Part shown: in pieces, positions 1-7,759 of the stretch
Layout: every line of letters begins with the position of its first letter
Numbering within the stretch: position 1 is the stretch's first letter
Source: a virus
Virus record (IMG/VR): IMGVR_UViG_3300010885_010604
Span: 1-33,232 of that record
Length of the DNA: 33,232 nucleotides
Reading direction: 5' to 3' (one strand)
Program-made: the position numbers and the translations under genes
The notes under the pieces: generated by a model
The model's database searches: none
What the model saw: only the letters and a program-made list of their open reading frames with translations
What the model was told of the DNA's origin: nothing

Positions 1-123
1 AAAGCCCAGGTTGCCAGCAGGTGCAGGCATGGGATAAACGTCTGTGGCTGGATCAAACTTAGAATCAAGGATAAAGATAGCTGCTTCGCCGTCTTGCATC
101 ATTTCAAAGTCTACTTTGTCTGG
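1..123. repeat. Terminal direct repeat, left copy
   Basis: These 123 bases are identical to 33110-33232. The repeat lies inside the portal coding sequence and the portal frame stays open when the two ends are joined. This is the usual signature of a circular or circularly permuted genome assembled as a linear contig with overlap. A physical terminal repeat cannot be excluded from sequence alone, but a repeat in the middle of a gene makes assembly overlap more likely. Confidence 0.95.
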
Positions 124-1530
124 CTTGACACCTATTCTTGGAGTTGCGGTCAGCAAGCCCAGAAGGATTTCAGCACGGTGACCCGCAGTGGCATATTCTT
201 GCATGGGCACAACTGACTCTGCCACACTCATACCATAGAAGTTGCCAGGCAAGGGTTTTGGACACATATTGGCCACTGGGATAAACTCTACTTCTTTGGC
301 GGATATAATATATTGACCACTGAATACTATTTCAACTAATTCCAATTCACCATCGCCATCAATGTCATAGCGATCCCAAACTGTGAGAATGGTAACTTGG
401 CGACTATCTGGATCTGCTCCAACACCAGACTCAACTGGTATGCCCATTACTGGCACTGAATCACGTGCGTGAATAGCCAAGTTGTTTAACACACTGCCTG
501 CTTGGTATGCACCATTTTGGTTATACTCTGCGAATCTGCGAAAGTCTTCCATGTGGTCTTGTAGTTCAGGATACAATTGCACTGCTTCTTGAATGCTCAC
601 AGGATCATAGAATCCACAAAAGGCTTGGTCCTTCATTTGTTGCACAGTAGGATCACAGATCCAATAGTGTTGTGCAATGTTGCGGAATTTAACTTGTAAG
701 TTCCAGCCTGTTAGTTTATACTTGGCTGAATAGATTGTGTTGCGATTAATGGCATCAGTTAATTCCGTTACTGTGTCATCCAGACTTTGTTGAGTATGTG
801 CGGCAAGATCATTGGGGCCTGGCTCTTCAAAGCCTGAATCTATTTGACTGTTGACATTTTCCAGGTGCTTGTCAATCATACCTTGCACATGATCTGCTTG
901 CATGCCTGGCATGTTAGAACTCATTTCACTCATGACCTTGTCCATTTCAACATGGATCTTACGGCGGCTTTGACGTAGTGGAGTTAGTCCAGCTTCTTCT
1001 GCCTGGCGTTCAAATGCACGTAGTTGATCTAGTGTGCCTTGTGTTGTGATATAACGAACTGTTTGTTCGCGGGTAGGCAATACCATTAGCATGCCATTTT
1101 TGTGCATTACTGCATCCATGATCCAACGTTGTAGTATAAAGTGTGGATCGTTGTCTTGGTTGATCACACGACTAACCATTGATGTAGCTTGACGTGCAGC
1201 TTCATCATCATATTCATTGTCTGGAACAAACTCAAAGTTTATTTCGCCATTGGGCATCAAACCCTTGGCAATAACAGCAGTGGCATAATCAACACAGGGT
1301 TTGACCACTGGGTGAATGTAATCAATGCCATTTACAGGTGCAGTAGAATCATATACTGCCAGGCACAAATAGTGATAATCGCTGGCCCTGTTCACTGCAT
1401 TCTTTGTGCCCAAATAACGCAAGTAGCTGGCACATTTAGTATCAAGCTGGCCTTTGAGCTTGACGAAGCGCGCCAACGTTTGATTGTTGGTGTTTAAGTT
1501 GGCAATAACTTTGTTCTTAATTTGAAGCAT
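1..1530 (-). CDS. Portal protein, N-terminal two thirds (continues at right end of window)
   Basis: First 510 codons of a 762-aa portal protein. The gene runs off position 1 and continues from 33109 down to 32351 on the circular molecule. The portal is the dodecameric ring at the capsid vertex through which TerL pumps DNA and to which the tail attaches. I translated the strand by hand and it is open throughout. Visible landmarks are an EF-hand-like DIDGDGE at about residues 389-395 followed by an ELVEIV strand, and a PLPGNFYGMSVAESV segment near 427-441 that fits portals of podoviruses. The start ATG at 1530 has only a weak GGAA upstream; a nearer ATG in another frame closes at once. It sits downstream of TerL and upstream of the scaffold and capsid genes, the normal portal position. 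Confidence 0.88.
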   Translation of the reverse strand, partial: MLQIKNKVIANLNTNNQTLARFVKLKGQLDTKCASYLRYLGTKNAVNRASDYHYLCLAVYDSTAPVNGIDYIHPVVKPCVDYATAVIAKGLMPNGEINFEFVPDNEYDDEAARQATSMVSRVINQDNDPHFILQRWIMDAVMHKNGMLMVLPTREQTVRYITTQGTLDQLRAFERQAEEAGLTPLRQSRRKIHVEMDKVMSEMSSNMPGMQADHVQGMIDKHLENVNSQIDSGFEEPGPNDLAAHTQQSLDDTVTELTDAINRNTIYSAKYKLTGWNLQVKFRNIAQHYWICDPTVQQMKDQAFCGFYDPVSIQEAVQLYPELQDHMEDFRRFAEYNQNGAYQAGSVLNNLAIHARDSVPVMGIPVESGVGADPDSRQVTILTVWDRYDIDGDGELELVEIVFSGQYIISAKEVEFIPVANMCPKPLPGNFYGMSVAESVVPMQEYATAGHRAEILLGLLTATPRIGVKPDKVDFEMMQDGEAAIFILDSKFDPATDVYPMPAPAGNLGF

Positions 1531-1589
1531 GTTCGTGGGATTCCATTAGTAGTATATTTAGTGTGTATGATAAAACCCAGGAATCAAGG

Positions 1590-1805
1590 CTATGGGTTGG
1601 CAAAGAAGTCTGCCCAACGTAACAAGAACGCAGTCTTTTGTGGATCATCCTTAGGCCATATCAAGTTGGCAAACTCACCAACTGTGCAAGGACGCCCTGC
1701 AAACATCCAAGTTGGAAAAGGGTCACGCGGCGTGCTCATCCAAGTAGGCTTGCCCGCAAATGGGCCAGGTGGCGGATACATATTCCAACGTGTTGAATTG
1801 GTCAT
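1590..1805 (-). CDS. Small hypothetical protein between TerL and portal
   Basis: A 71-aa ORF filling the space between TerL (stop at 1815) and the portal start. It has a good ribosome site, AAGGAA a few bases before its ATG. The protein is rich in Pro, Trp and Phe (WNMYPPPGPFAG near the N terminus, LLRWADFF near the C terminus) and has no signal peptide or membrane segment. I do not recognise a family. Its tight place in the packaging operon and its ribosome site argue that it is expressed, perhaps as a small head or packaging accessory protein; that role is inference only. Confidence 0.7.
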   Translation of the reverse strand: MTNSTRWNMYPPPGPFAGKPTWMSTPRDPFPTWMFAGRPCTVGEFANLIWPKDDPQKTAFLLRWADFFANP

Positions 1806-1814
1806 TTCTATTCC

Positions 1815-3428
1815 TTATTGTCCTGCTGTATAAACTTTCTTCCACGCAGGCTTTTGTGATTCGTCTTTTCTGATATAACGGTCACGTTGGGCCAACATAC
1901 GTTGTTTAGGCGTGCGATTATCCCATGGTTCAGCTAGGTCATTCAAGCAACCTAACAATGCATAACGAGCACTGTCAATGTGATCATCTGGATCACTAAA
2001 GCGTCCACTAGGATCAACATAGTAGTTTTGTGCTTCTTTTAAAAAGCCTGTGCAGTTCTCATTGATCATAAACGTGCCAGCTTCCATCATTTGGCGCATC
2101 ATATTGATACCGTAGGCTTTGTGATTGGTAACACGGCCTTGTGAGTCTGGTGGATTCATAATAGGGCGATCGTGGACATTGAGTTCATACTCTACAAACA
2201 ATTCACGTATGCTTTGACTGCTCATTGTATAACGGCCCTGTGTGCCTGCATCAGCGGGTAATACTATAGGTGTTCCAAACACTTCTGGTCTTTGTAGGTG
2301 TTGTATGTAGTTTACTGGATTGGCTTCTTCAGTTCCTTGCACAGCTATTTGGCGATGTAACCAAGCCTGGCGTTCTTGTGGATGCCAATACATTAAACTG
2401 ATCACAGTCTTGTCATTGACCAAGCCCAGGTCAAGTGCAATGATACGATGCACACCACGCATTTCACGAAAGTTGTAGTCGCCTGTGGTATAGGTTGGCC
2501 ATTCACGTATTTGAAATACTGCACCTTTGCCCATAACAGGTTTGCCAGCAATACGTGCTTCACGTTCATGCGGCAAGTAATCACGTTCAAGTTGACGGCG
2601 TGTGGCGTTTAATAAGAATGGTTCGTGCCACGGATCATATTCTGGCACGTCCTCCCAACTGACACGAACAAAATCGTAACCAGGTTCTCTGTTCCAGAAC
2701 TTACTGACAAGCCCATTAAGACCTTTAAGCGGTGTGAAACTACACAAAACAACACCCTGGGTGGTTGCTGTCCTTGTGACAATCTCACTAAAAAAGTCAT
2801 CTGGTGGTTGCTCGTCAAATACTGCTAGGTTAAGTTTAAATCCCTGCATCTGGCGGACTTCTTGAGTGTAGTTGGCAAAGAGCAAATAACTTTTACTGCC
2901 TGAGCAGTGTAGGACTTCAACTCCAATGCAGTTTGCTCCATCTCCACGCATAGTATCCATGACAACGCAATCCCTAGGGATAGCACCAGTGCCAATGTGG
3001 TCTTTGAGTTTAATGTCTTGTGTTCCAAGTAATTCATTTTGTAATACCAATGCTACTTGGCTCCATCCTTCACCAGCGACCATTGCAGTGATAGCGTGAT
3101 CAAAACGATAACCTTCCCACCAGTCTGGATATTGGCCAGTAAGGTGCATGGCAGTTTCATAGCACGTTGATACTGTCTTACCAATCCTGTTGGCAGCCAG
3201 TATGCCACGCCTGGGTGCCGCTGAGGTCTTGAAGAAAGCCAGCTGATGCTTAAAGGGCCTAAAGTAGCGAAGTGCATTGAACTGCATGTCCTCAGACACA
3301 GCAATGGCAAAGTCTTGAAACTTGGTTTGTGTGTCAGTGTCAAACTGCTTTAATGCCTCTGGTGTGAGTTTGTTACTTTCGCAGACCCAGCGTATGGCCC
3401 GTCGCATCAAGGTGGCAGGATCTATCAT
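1815..3428 (-). CDS. terL: Terminase large subunit (TerL)
   Basis: This 537-aa protein is the packaging motor: an ATPase that drives DNA into the prohead through the portal and a nuclease that cuts concatemers. A Walker A motif, ILAANRIGKT, lies at residues 76-85. A Walker B with catalytic Glu, LNLAVFDEQP, lies at 199-208 (DE at 205-206), and a motif III-like CSFTPLKGLN at 229-238. The nuclease half opens with IIALDLG, its Asp at 333, and ends with an acidic SDPDDHIDSARYAL segment that can supply further metal-binding Asp residues. Length is normal for the family. The ATG at 3428 overlaps the methyltransferase stop by 4 nt (ATGA), so the two are probably translationally coupled. Confidence 0.95.
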   Translation of the reverse strand: MIDPATLMRRAIRWVCESNKLTPEALKQFDTDTQTKFQDFAIAVSEDMQFNALRYFRPFKHQLAFFKTSAAPRRGILAANRIGKTVSTCYETAMHLTGQYPDWWEGYRFDHAITAMVAGEGWSQVALVLQNELLGTQDIKLKDHIGTGAIPRDCVVMDTMRGDGANCIGVEVLHCSGSKSYLLFANYTQEVRQMQGFKLNLAVFDEQPPDDFFSEIVTRTATTQGVVLCSFTPLKGLNGLVSKFWNREPGYDFVRVSWEDVPEYDPWHEPFLLNATRRQLERDYLPHEREARIAGKPVMGKGAVFQIREWPTYTTGDYNFREMRGVHRIIALDLGLVNDKTVISLMYWHPQERQAWLHRQIAVQGTEEANPVNYIQHLQRPEVFGTPIVLPADAGTQGRYTMSSQSIRELFVEYELNVHDRPIMNPPDSQGRVTNHKAYGINMMRQMMEAGTFMINENCTGFLKEAQNYYVDPSGRFSDPDDHIDSARYALLGCLNDLAEPWDNRTPKQRMLAQRDRYIRKDESQKPAWKKVYTAGQ

Positions 3429-4579
3429 TCAAATAACTCATTGTATGTAGTTGGATTATGTTCAGCGATCCAGGCCGCAATACGACGGCAGGCTATATCA
3501 ACATACTTGGGATCCAATTCAATGCCCACATATTCATAGCCTAATTCCACTGCGGCACAACCTGTTGATCCAGAACCATTGAATGGGTCAAGCACACGAC
3601 CGCCCTTGGGTGTGATCAACTTGATCAGATACTTCATTAGTTCTATGGGTTTGACCGTGGGATGGTTGTTGCCTACTGGATTCATCTTACGAATCTTATC
3701 CTGTAGTCTGCTTACACTGCTTCCAATGCTTTCGTCCCACAGTGGATGATCTTTTACTTTACCAGGATCGTTAAATTCATTGGTTGGAACATCATTTAAA
3801 TCATAACCAATGTGTCGTTCTCTACGGCTGACTTTTGGGCAGTAGAAATACTTTTGGTAGGGTTCAGCAATCTCACCTATGACATTGGCAGGGAAGCGGG
3901 CCTCTTCTTGATCTCGTTCTATTCTGGTAGCATCAATGTTAAGAGCACCTACACCATACTTCAAGCAGTTCTCACGGATACTGGTCTTAATAGGCTTACG
4001 GGCTAGACAGATTGGTTCGTGTGCGGGTTTGAGAGCAGTGCCCCAACCAGACCAGGCATTGTCAATGGTGATGATTTCTTCAAAGATATATCCATAACCT
4101 TCACCCTCGTGACTCTTTTCCAATCTATCGCCATTGATATCTGGTAAGATTCTATATAGTTTCTTATTTGTGTTATGGCGATAGTTGTCGCCATCTTTAG
4201 TCATTTCATCTTTGCTGTAGCGTTGTTTGTCTGGCTTGCCGTTTGTTTTCTTATGTAGTTGGCGACCCACATCTTGACTCTTGGGAAAGCCTGAACTATA
4301 GATCCACATTATCTGATCACGGATCTCAAAGCCTGCCTGTTCCAAGGTAATGGCCAAGTGATGGTAGGTTCGTGCGGCACTGAAGGCTAATATATGCCCA
4401 CCTGGTTTAAGCACACGCAAGCACTCTTGATAAGTCTCCAGGGCTCCTACATTGGCATCCCAGGCTTTGCCCAAAAAGTCTATGCCATAGGGCGGATCTG
4501 TGACTATGCTGTCAAAGTAATTGTTGGGAAAAGTTTTGAGAACATCACAGTTGTTCCCAGTTAAGATTTGATATTTCAT
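3425..4579 (-). CDS. DNA methyltransferase, beta class (probable N6-adenine)
   Basis: A 384-aa S-adenosylmethionine-dependent DNA methylase. The catalytic motif IV, TDPPYG, is near the N terminus (residues 27-32). The SAM-binding motif I, LDPFNGSGSTG, is near the C terminus (about 330-340), followed by YVGIELD. This IV-before-I order defines the beta class, and DPPY is usually seen in N6-adenine enzymes. The middle 300 residues would hold the target-recognition region; no specificity can be read from them. I chose ATG 4579 because AAAGGA lies just upstream; a longer in-frame start at 4663 would run far into the preceding gene. No restriction enzyme gene is nearby, so it looks like an orphan methylase that may protect phage DNA or regulate it. 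Confidence 0.92.
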   Translation of the reverse strand: MKYQILTGNNCDVLKTFPNNYFDSIVTDPPYGIDFLGKAWDANVGALETYQECLRVLKPGGHILAFSAARTYHHLAITLEQAGFEIRDQIMWIYSSGFPKSQDVGRQLHKKTNGKPDKQRYSKDEMTKDGDNYRHNTNKKLYRILPDINGDRLEKSHEGEGYGYIFEEIITIDNAWSGWGTALKPAHEPICLARKPIKTSIRENCLKYGVGALNIDATRIERDQEEARFPANVIGEIAEPYQKYFYCPKVSRRERHIGYDLNDVPTNEFNDPGKVKDHPLWDESIGSSVSRLQDKIRKMNPVGNNHPTVKPIELMKYLIKLITPKGGRVLDPFNGSGSTGCAAVELGYEYVGIELDPKYVDIACRRIAAWIAEHNPTTYNELFE

Positions 4580-4895
4580 TTGTGTCCTTTGTAGCAAATA
4601 TCTTAGTGTCACCAACGTTGGTATAAACGTTGTATATGGATTCAACGGCCTTGGCCAAGTCACTGAGTTCTAGTGCAGTCATTTTCCATGTTCCAGGCGT
4701 GTCAATGACCACACCATTGTTCTTGTCCAAGCCCGCTTGTAGTCGTTCTGTTAACAAGCGTAGCACATGTTCAATTTGACTGGGAAAGCGATTGCGAAAC
4801 ACTGCACTTTGTCCAAGTGCAATCTTTTCCGCTATTTTATAATCCGCTTTTACTTTGTCATTGGCAACGTGTGCGTTTATGCGTGGGGCACTCAT
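4545..4895 (-). CDS. Hypothetical protein upstream of methyltransferase
   Basis: A 116-aa, largely helical, charged protein that I do not recognise. Its ATG overlaps the stop of the upstream gene by 4 nt and its 3' end overlaps the methyltransferase start by 35 nt, which indicates tight coupling in the packaging operon. The N-terminal half (roughly residues 15-55) is rich in Lys, Arg and Leu and could be a DNA-binding helical bundle. It is therefore a second candidate for the small terminase subunit, besides the gene at 7176-7532. No diagnostic motif supports either role strongly. Confidence 0.75.
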   Translation of the reverse strand: MSAPRINAHVANDKVKADYKIAEKIALGQSAVFRNRFPSQIEHVLRLLTERLQAGLDKNNGVVIDTPGTWKMTALELSDLAKAVESIYNVYTNVGDTKIFATKDTNEISNLNWEQL

Positions 4896-5731
4896 AGATT
4901 ATCTGAATCCCATGGATCACTGATAACGCCACGGTTCATTGCACCAAAGTCACGATCAATCCACATATCCCAATAATTGGTGTTGTTGATACGCAGGCTC
5001 TGCATCATTGGCTTGAGGCGTTTACCAATGGGTGTGAGTTCACCTGTGGTGCGAACCAGCACCTGCTCACCCGTGCGTGGATCATTATACTTGATGATCT
5101 CTGGACGCTCACGACCATACTTGTCTATCTTGTTGCCCACAGGATACTTTTCCAGGGGGCCAATGACTTCATAGCTGATCATACCATTGGTATACTTGCG
5201 AAACTCCACGTGACACTTCTTACCACGCTGACGATACTCTTTGTCTGGATGTGGCACAACAGGACTATAGAATTGATTCTGAATATGCTCGTGTGTGGGC
5301 AAGCTTGGATCTCTTGGTGGGGTGTCACGCACAGGATCTTCTGGAACCATATCCGCACGGTCCAAGTATGGATTGTCAGAGCCAACAAACACTGGATCTA
5401 CGTCCTGTCCATTCAGCACATCCAGGGCCACTTGATACTTTAGTTTGTTGGCACGACCTTTTAGATTCAGCACCACGCCTGTTTGATCATACACAAAGCG
5501 TTCCAGGTCTTTGGCAGTGGGGAAGTCTGTCATCAATCCTTCCATGTCAAAGTCATTGGATGTTGGGCGTATACGCAATTCTAGTTCAGGCTTGTGTTCT
5601 GGTTCAGCGGGACGGATCACACGGCCAACATCAACGGGCTCTATGACTTCTGACTCATCTAGTTCCCATGACATATTGTCAATGGTTGTTGCTTCTGGTG
5701 TCTCTGTGACGGGGGTAGGTTTTTTACTCAT
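4892..5731 (-). CDS. Hypothetical phage protein
   Basis: A 279-aa soluble protein without a recognisable domain. The first 60 residues are acidic and Pro/Glu-rich, probably disordered. A compact helical stretch follows (about 75-110), then a charged Pro-rich linker, and a basic beta-rich segment (about 165-235). There is no membrane segment or signal peptide. A hairpin lies between this gene and its upstream neighbour, while the downstream gene overlaps by 4 nt, so this may be the first gene of a packaging sub-operon. A packaging or head role is inferred from position only. Confidence 0.75.
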   Translation of the reverse strand: MSKKPTPVTETPEATTIDNMSWELDESEVIEPVDVGRVIRPAEPEHKPELELRIRPTSNDFDMEGLMTDFPTAKDLERFVYDQTGVVLNLKGRANKLKYQVALDVLNGQDVDPVFVGSDNPYLDRADMVPEDPVRDTPPRDPSLPTHEHIQNQFYSPVVPHPDKEYRQRGKKCHVEFRKYTNGMISYEVIGPLEKYPVGNKIDKYGRERPEIIKYNDPRTGEQVLVRTTGELTPIGKRLKPMMQSLRINNTNYWDMWIDRDFGAMNRGVISDPWDSDNL

Positions 5732-5757
5732 TTCATTTCCTTTAGATTCAAATCAAT

Positions 5758-5786
5758 ACCTGTGTGACCATTGCAGTCACACAGGT
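5758..5786. other. Strong intergenic hairpin (11-bp perfect stem)
   Basis: ACCTGTGTGAC and GTCACACAGGT pair perfectly around a 7-nt loop in the 73-bp space between the genes ending at 5805 and starting at 5731. In the direction of transcription (minus) the 3' side continues ATTGATTTG, which is not a clean U-tract. An RNase processing site, an mRNA-stability element or a weak attenuator is therefore as likely as a terminator. Confidence 0.6.
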
Positions 5787-5804
5787 GGTATAAAGTTCTA
5801 GTCT

Positions 5805-6155
5805 TTATTTTTTCTTACTGGACTTGCCAGCGTTGCCTTTGGTAGGTCCACGCCCAACATTGGTGTTGCTGTGAATGCCTTCTACTGCTGGGTCAATGTG
5901 CGACTTCATACCATCACCACGCATCTTATAAGCTGACAGAATCATGTCGCTGAGTGCAGACTTTTCACCAGAGCTTTTCTCTTTGATGAACGTGTCACGC
6001 TTTTCAGGAGTGCCTGTGTTGCCTGCAGTGGGACCACGACCTTGGTTGGTGTTGTCACGCCATTGCGGATTGTCATTTTGTTTACCTGAGCGTGTGCCCA
6101 TTTTGTAAGCTGCAGTATCTAGGACACTGCTGTTGCCTGCTATTTGTTTTGCCAT
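5805..6155 (-). CDS. Hypothetical protein with two GRGPT(K/A)GN motifs
   Basis: A 116-aa hydrophilic, Gly/Asn/Lys-rich, probably disordered protein. It carries GRGPTAGN at residues 39-46 and GRGPTKGN at 101-108 and ends in a basic tail (SSKKK). The same motif occurs once in the protein encoded at 6522-7004. Two YKMG/YKMR copies (residues 17-20 and 76-79) hint at an internal duplication. The start at 6155 is chosen for its GGAAAG ribosome site; the frame extends upstream to 6212, but that would overlap the next gene. Function unknown; a virion or DNA-associated role is a guess from basicity and operon position. Confidence 0.75.
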   Translation of the reverse strand: MAKQIAGNSSVLDTAAYKMGTRSGKQNDNPQWRDNTNQGRGPTAGNTGTPEKRDTFIKEKSSGEKSALSDMILSAYKMRGDGMKSHIDPAVEGIHSNTNVGRGPTKGNAGKSSKKK

Positions 6156-6168
6156 TTTATTTCTTTCC

Positions 6169-6519
6169 TTATCTGATAATGCCAGGAGTGATATACACAT
6201 TGGCCACGCCACTGGCAGTGATCACTGCAAAGTATACTTTGGCAGGCACACTATAGTCTCCGCCTGTTTGCAAATACAATGTGTCATTGTGTTGAATTGT
6301 CACACTGTTGCCTGTGGCAGTTGCGTTGGCAATAGTTGCCGCTACATTACTATTGACACTGTAATTAATAAACGCATCAACATTGGCATTGTTGACGTTG
6401 TCAAGCTTGAATGTAACTGGACCGCCTTGACCACCTACGTTGATGGCCACGTTGCCTGTTACGCCAGCAGTGTTACCACTGACAAATGTTGTTGGACCTG
6501 TTGGTTGGAATGTTCTCAT
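6169..6519 (-). CDS. Small beta-rich protein, possible virion decoration protein
   Basis: A 116-aa protein rich in Thr, Val, Asn and Gly with alternating hydrophobic strands throughout, no charged clusters and no signal peptide. Composition and size fit a beta-sandwich capsid-decoration or tail accessory protein, but no specific family is recognisable. Its VSGNTAGVTGNVAINVGG stretch echoes the VTGN-rich style of the large fibre encoded at 24666-28169. It sits between the two genes that share the GRGPT(K/A)GN motif, 2 nt from the upstream gene. No clear Shine-Dalgarno site precedes the ATG, so coupling from the upstream gene is likely. Confidence 0.72.
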   Translation of the reverse strand: MRTFQPTGPTTFVSGNTAGVTGNVAINVGGQGGPVTFKLDNVNNANVDAFINYSVNSNVAATIANATATGNSVTIQHNDTLYLQTGGDYSVPAKVYFAVITASGVANVYITPGIIR

Positions 6520-6521
6520 GA

Positions 6522-7004
6522 TTAATATTGACGGCTTGGACCAAAGTTAATTGAATCTGGATCAACAGGCTTCTTGGCAGACTTCTTGTCACCATAGCTC
6601 TTGCCACCAGGGTTAGTGGGATTCTTGGCAGGGTTGATCATATCTGGATTGCTGGGCTTACGCACACCAGTGCCACCTGCACCACGTTGTTGTGAACCAT
6701 AGTTGATCTTGTCAACGTTCTTTGGATATGCACGCTCTGTGGGCACGCCTGCCACTTCAGCAATGGTCATACGGTGTGGATCTTTTGTTGGGTTACCAGT
6801 GGCGTTCTTTGTAATGGCACTGCTGGAAGCATTGCCTTTGGTTGGACCACGACCAAAGTTTACTTCACGTCCATCATTGAGATGACCACTCCAATGGTTG
6901 GTGTTGTAGTTGGGTTTACTGGCAGGACGCTCATTGGTCATACCATTGAATGTCATGTTGCGATCGTCTTGATCACGTGCGGGAGACTTACTTTTGTTCG
7001 TCAT
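6522..7004 (-). CDS. Hypothetical disordered protein with GRGPTKGN motif
   Basis: A 160-aa protein dominated by Asn, Gly, Pro, Lys and Ser, predicted disordered by composition. GRGPTKGNA lies at residues 51-59 and is shared with both copies in the protein at 5805-6155. Repeated short PDxIN elements (PDMIN, PDSIN) and two INxG-type segments occur in the C-terminal half. The ATG overlaps the stop of the 56-aa upstream gene (ATGA). No enzyme signature is present. Shared motifs in near-adjacent genes suggest duplication and a common binding partner, which I cannot name. Confidence 0.75.
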   Translation of the reverse strand: MTNKSKSPARDQDDRNMTFNGMTNERPASKPNYNTNHWSGHLNDGREVNFGRGPTKGNASSSAITKNATGNPTKDPHRMTIAEVAGVPTERAYPKNVDKINYGSQQRGAGGTGVRKPSNPDMINPAKNPTNPGGKSYGDKKSAKKPVDPDSINFGPSRQY

Positions 7005-7171
7005 TTTGATTTTCCTTTGGCTTTGGCCTTTGAGGGGGATTTACCTTTGCTGGCATCACGTTGTGTTGCATAGGCAATGGCCACGGCTTGCTTAATGGGC
7101 TTACCAGCGGCACGTTCTTTGGCAATGTTCTCACCAAAGGCTCGTTTACTTGTTGATTTAACTAGAGGCAT
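7001..7171 (-). CDS. Small basic phage protein
   Basis: A 56-aa gene, MPLVKSTSKRAFGENIAKER at the N terminus, then AAGKPIKQAVAIAYATQRD and a Lys/Ser/Ala-rich basic tail. The central NIxxExxAGKPxKQAxAIAY pattern recurs in short proteins of many phages, as far as I recall, without known function. Its stop overlaps the next gene's ATG by 4 nt and it begins 4 nt after the upstream gene, so it is firmly in the operon. The basic tail suggests nucleic-acid binding, which is inference. Confidence 0.78.
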   Translation of the reverse strand: MPLVKSTSKRAFGENIAKERAAGKPIKQAVAIAYATQRDASKGKSPSKAKAKGKSK

Positions 7172-7175
7172 AACT

Positions 7176-7532
7176 TTATTTATCAGACTCTGCTGAACCT
7201 AGGTTTACTGAGATTCCAGCTATCTTGGCAATGGCTTCAGCAAAGGCAGTTTGGCGATTACGCACAGTATCATCACCTTCTATTACTTCTACTTCTTGGC
7301 GATCTGCTACAATCTTATTAAGGAATGCACGGTCATAGTTTTCAACCTTGCTCCAGTCTTCACGGTCAATGGCACTTACATAGTTAATGGCCAGTCGTTG
7401 TGTATAAGGCATTCCTATTTCAGCTTCAATGTCTATCAACAAGTCTTCAAGCTTGATCTTATGGCCTGAACCTTTGGGGCGACCTGCATTGGGTCTTGCA
7501 CCACCCCAGTTGGGACTTTTAGTATTCTTCAT
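7176..7532 (-). CDS. Putative terminase small subunit
   Basis: A 118-aa protein beginning MKNTKSPNWGGARPNAGRPK. The GGxRxNAGRPKGS signature opens many phage terminase small subunits and related DNA-binding phage proteins. A helical body follows (about residues 25-105). TerS recognises the packaging site and regulates TerL. It is the first sizeable gene of the leftward packaging operon, but eight genes and 3.7 kb separate it from TerL, which is unusual; the 116-aa gene at 4545-4895 is the alternative. No Shine-Dalgarno site is visible before the ATG at 7532. Confidence 0.55.
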   Translation of the reverse strand: MKNTKSPNWGGARPNAGRPKGSGHKIKLEDLLIDIEAEIGMPYTQRLAINYVSAIDREDWSKVENYDRAFLNKIVADRQEVEVIEGDDTVRNRQTAFAEAIAKIAGISVNLGSAESDK

Positions 7533-7576
7533 AAGAATATTTATGCAGATTGCTAAATTGATTGAGATTCAAGTGA

Positions 7577-7648
7577 CTACCGTTGTGGTAAGGGATTTGG
7601 ATTGGGAAATGTTCGTTTGCTTGGCATTCTTACTGGACCTGCACCCAT
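7577..7648 (-). CDS. Candidate 23-aa micro-ORF with strong ribosome site
   Basis: A 24-codon ORF, MGAGPVRMPSKRTFPNPNPL and three more residues, preceded by AAGGAG seven bases before the ATG, the best ribosome site in this leader. It is Pro/Arg-rich with no membrane segment. It lies in the leader between the leftward terminator and the TerS candidate. It could be a genuine small protein or a leader peptide coupling translation to downstream expression. The evidence is the ribosome site and position only. Confidence 0.45.
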   Translation of the reverse strand: MGAGPVRMPSKRTFPNPNPLPQR

Positions 7649-7680
7649 GATATGACTCCTTGTATAAAGGTGCCTCCTAG

Positions 7681-7749
7681 ACCCCAGCACCACGGGGTTA
7701 ACAAGAATTACTATATGGTAATAACACACCAGGAGTTGTGTAGTATTAC
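7681..7749 (-). promoter_or_regulatory. Structured leader with competing hairpins
   Basis: Three pairings lie between the terminator and the micro-ORF: ACCCC/GGGGT (7681-7685 with 7694-7698), ATTAC/GTAAT (7707-7711 with 7718-7722), and GTAATA/TATTAC (7718-7723 with 7744-7749, extended by ACAC/GTGT). The last two share the same GTAAT strand, so they exclude each other, as in an attenuator. I see no convincing promoter in 7533-7829, so this leader may be reached by readthrough of the upstream terminator. Confidence 0.4.
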
Positions 7750-7759
7750 TTATAGTCGT

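Noticed and set aside
7681-7750. tRNA-like set of stems in the leader
   Set aside because: No T-loop GTTCRA, no acceptor stem pairing and no anticodon arm in either orientation. Simple hairpins explain it better.
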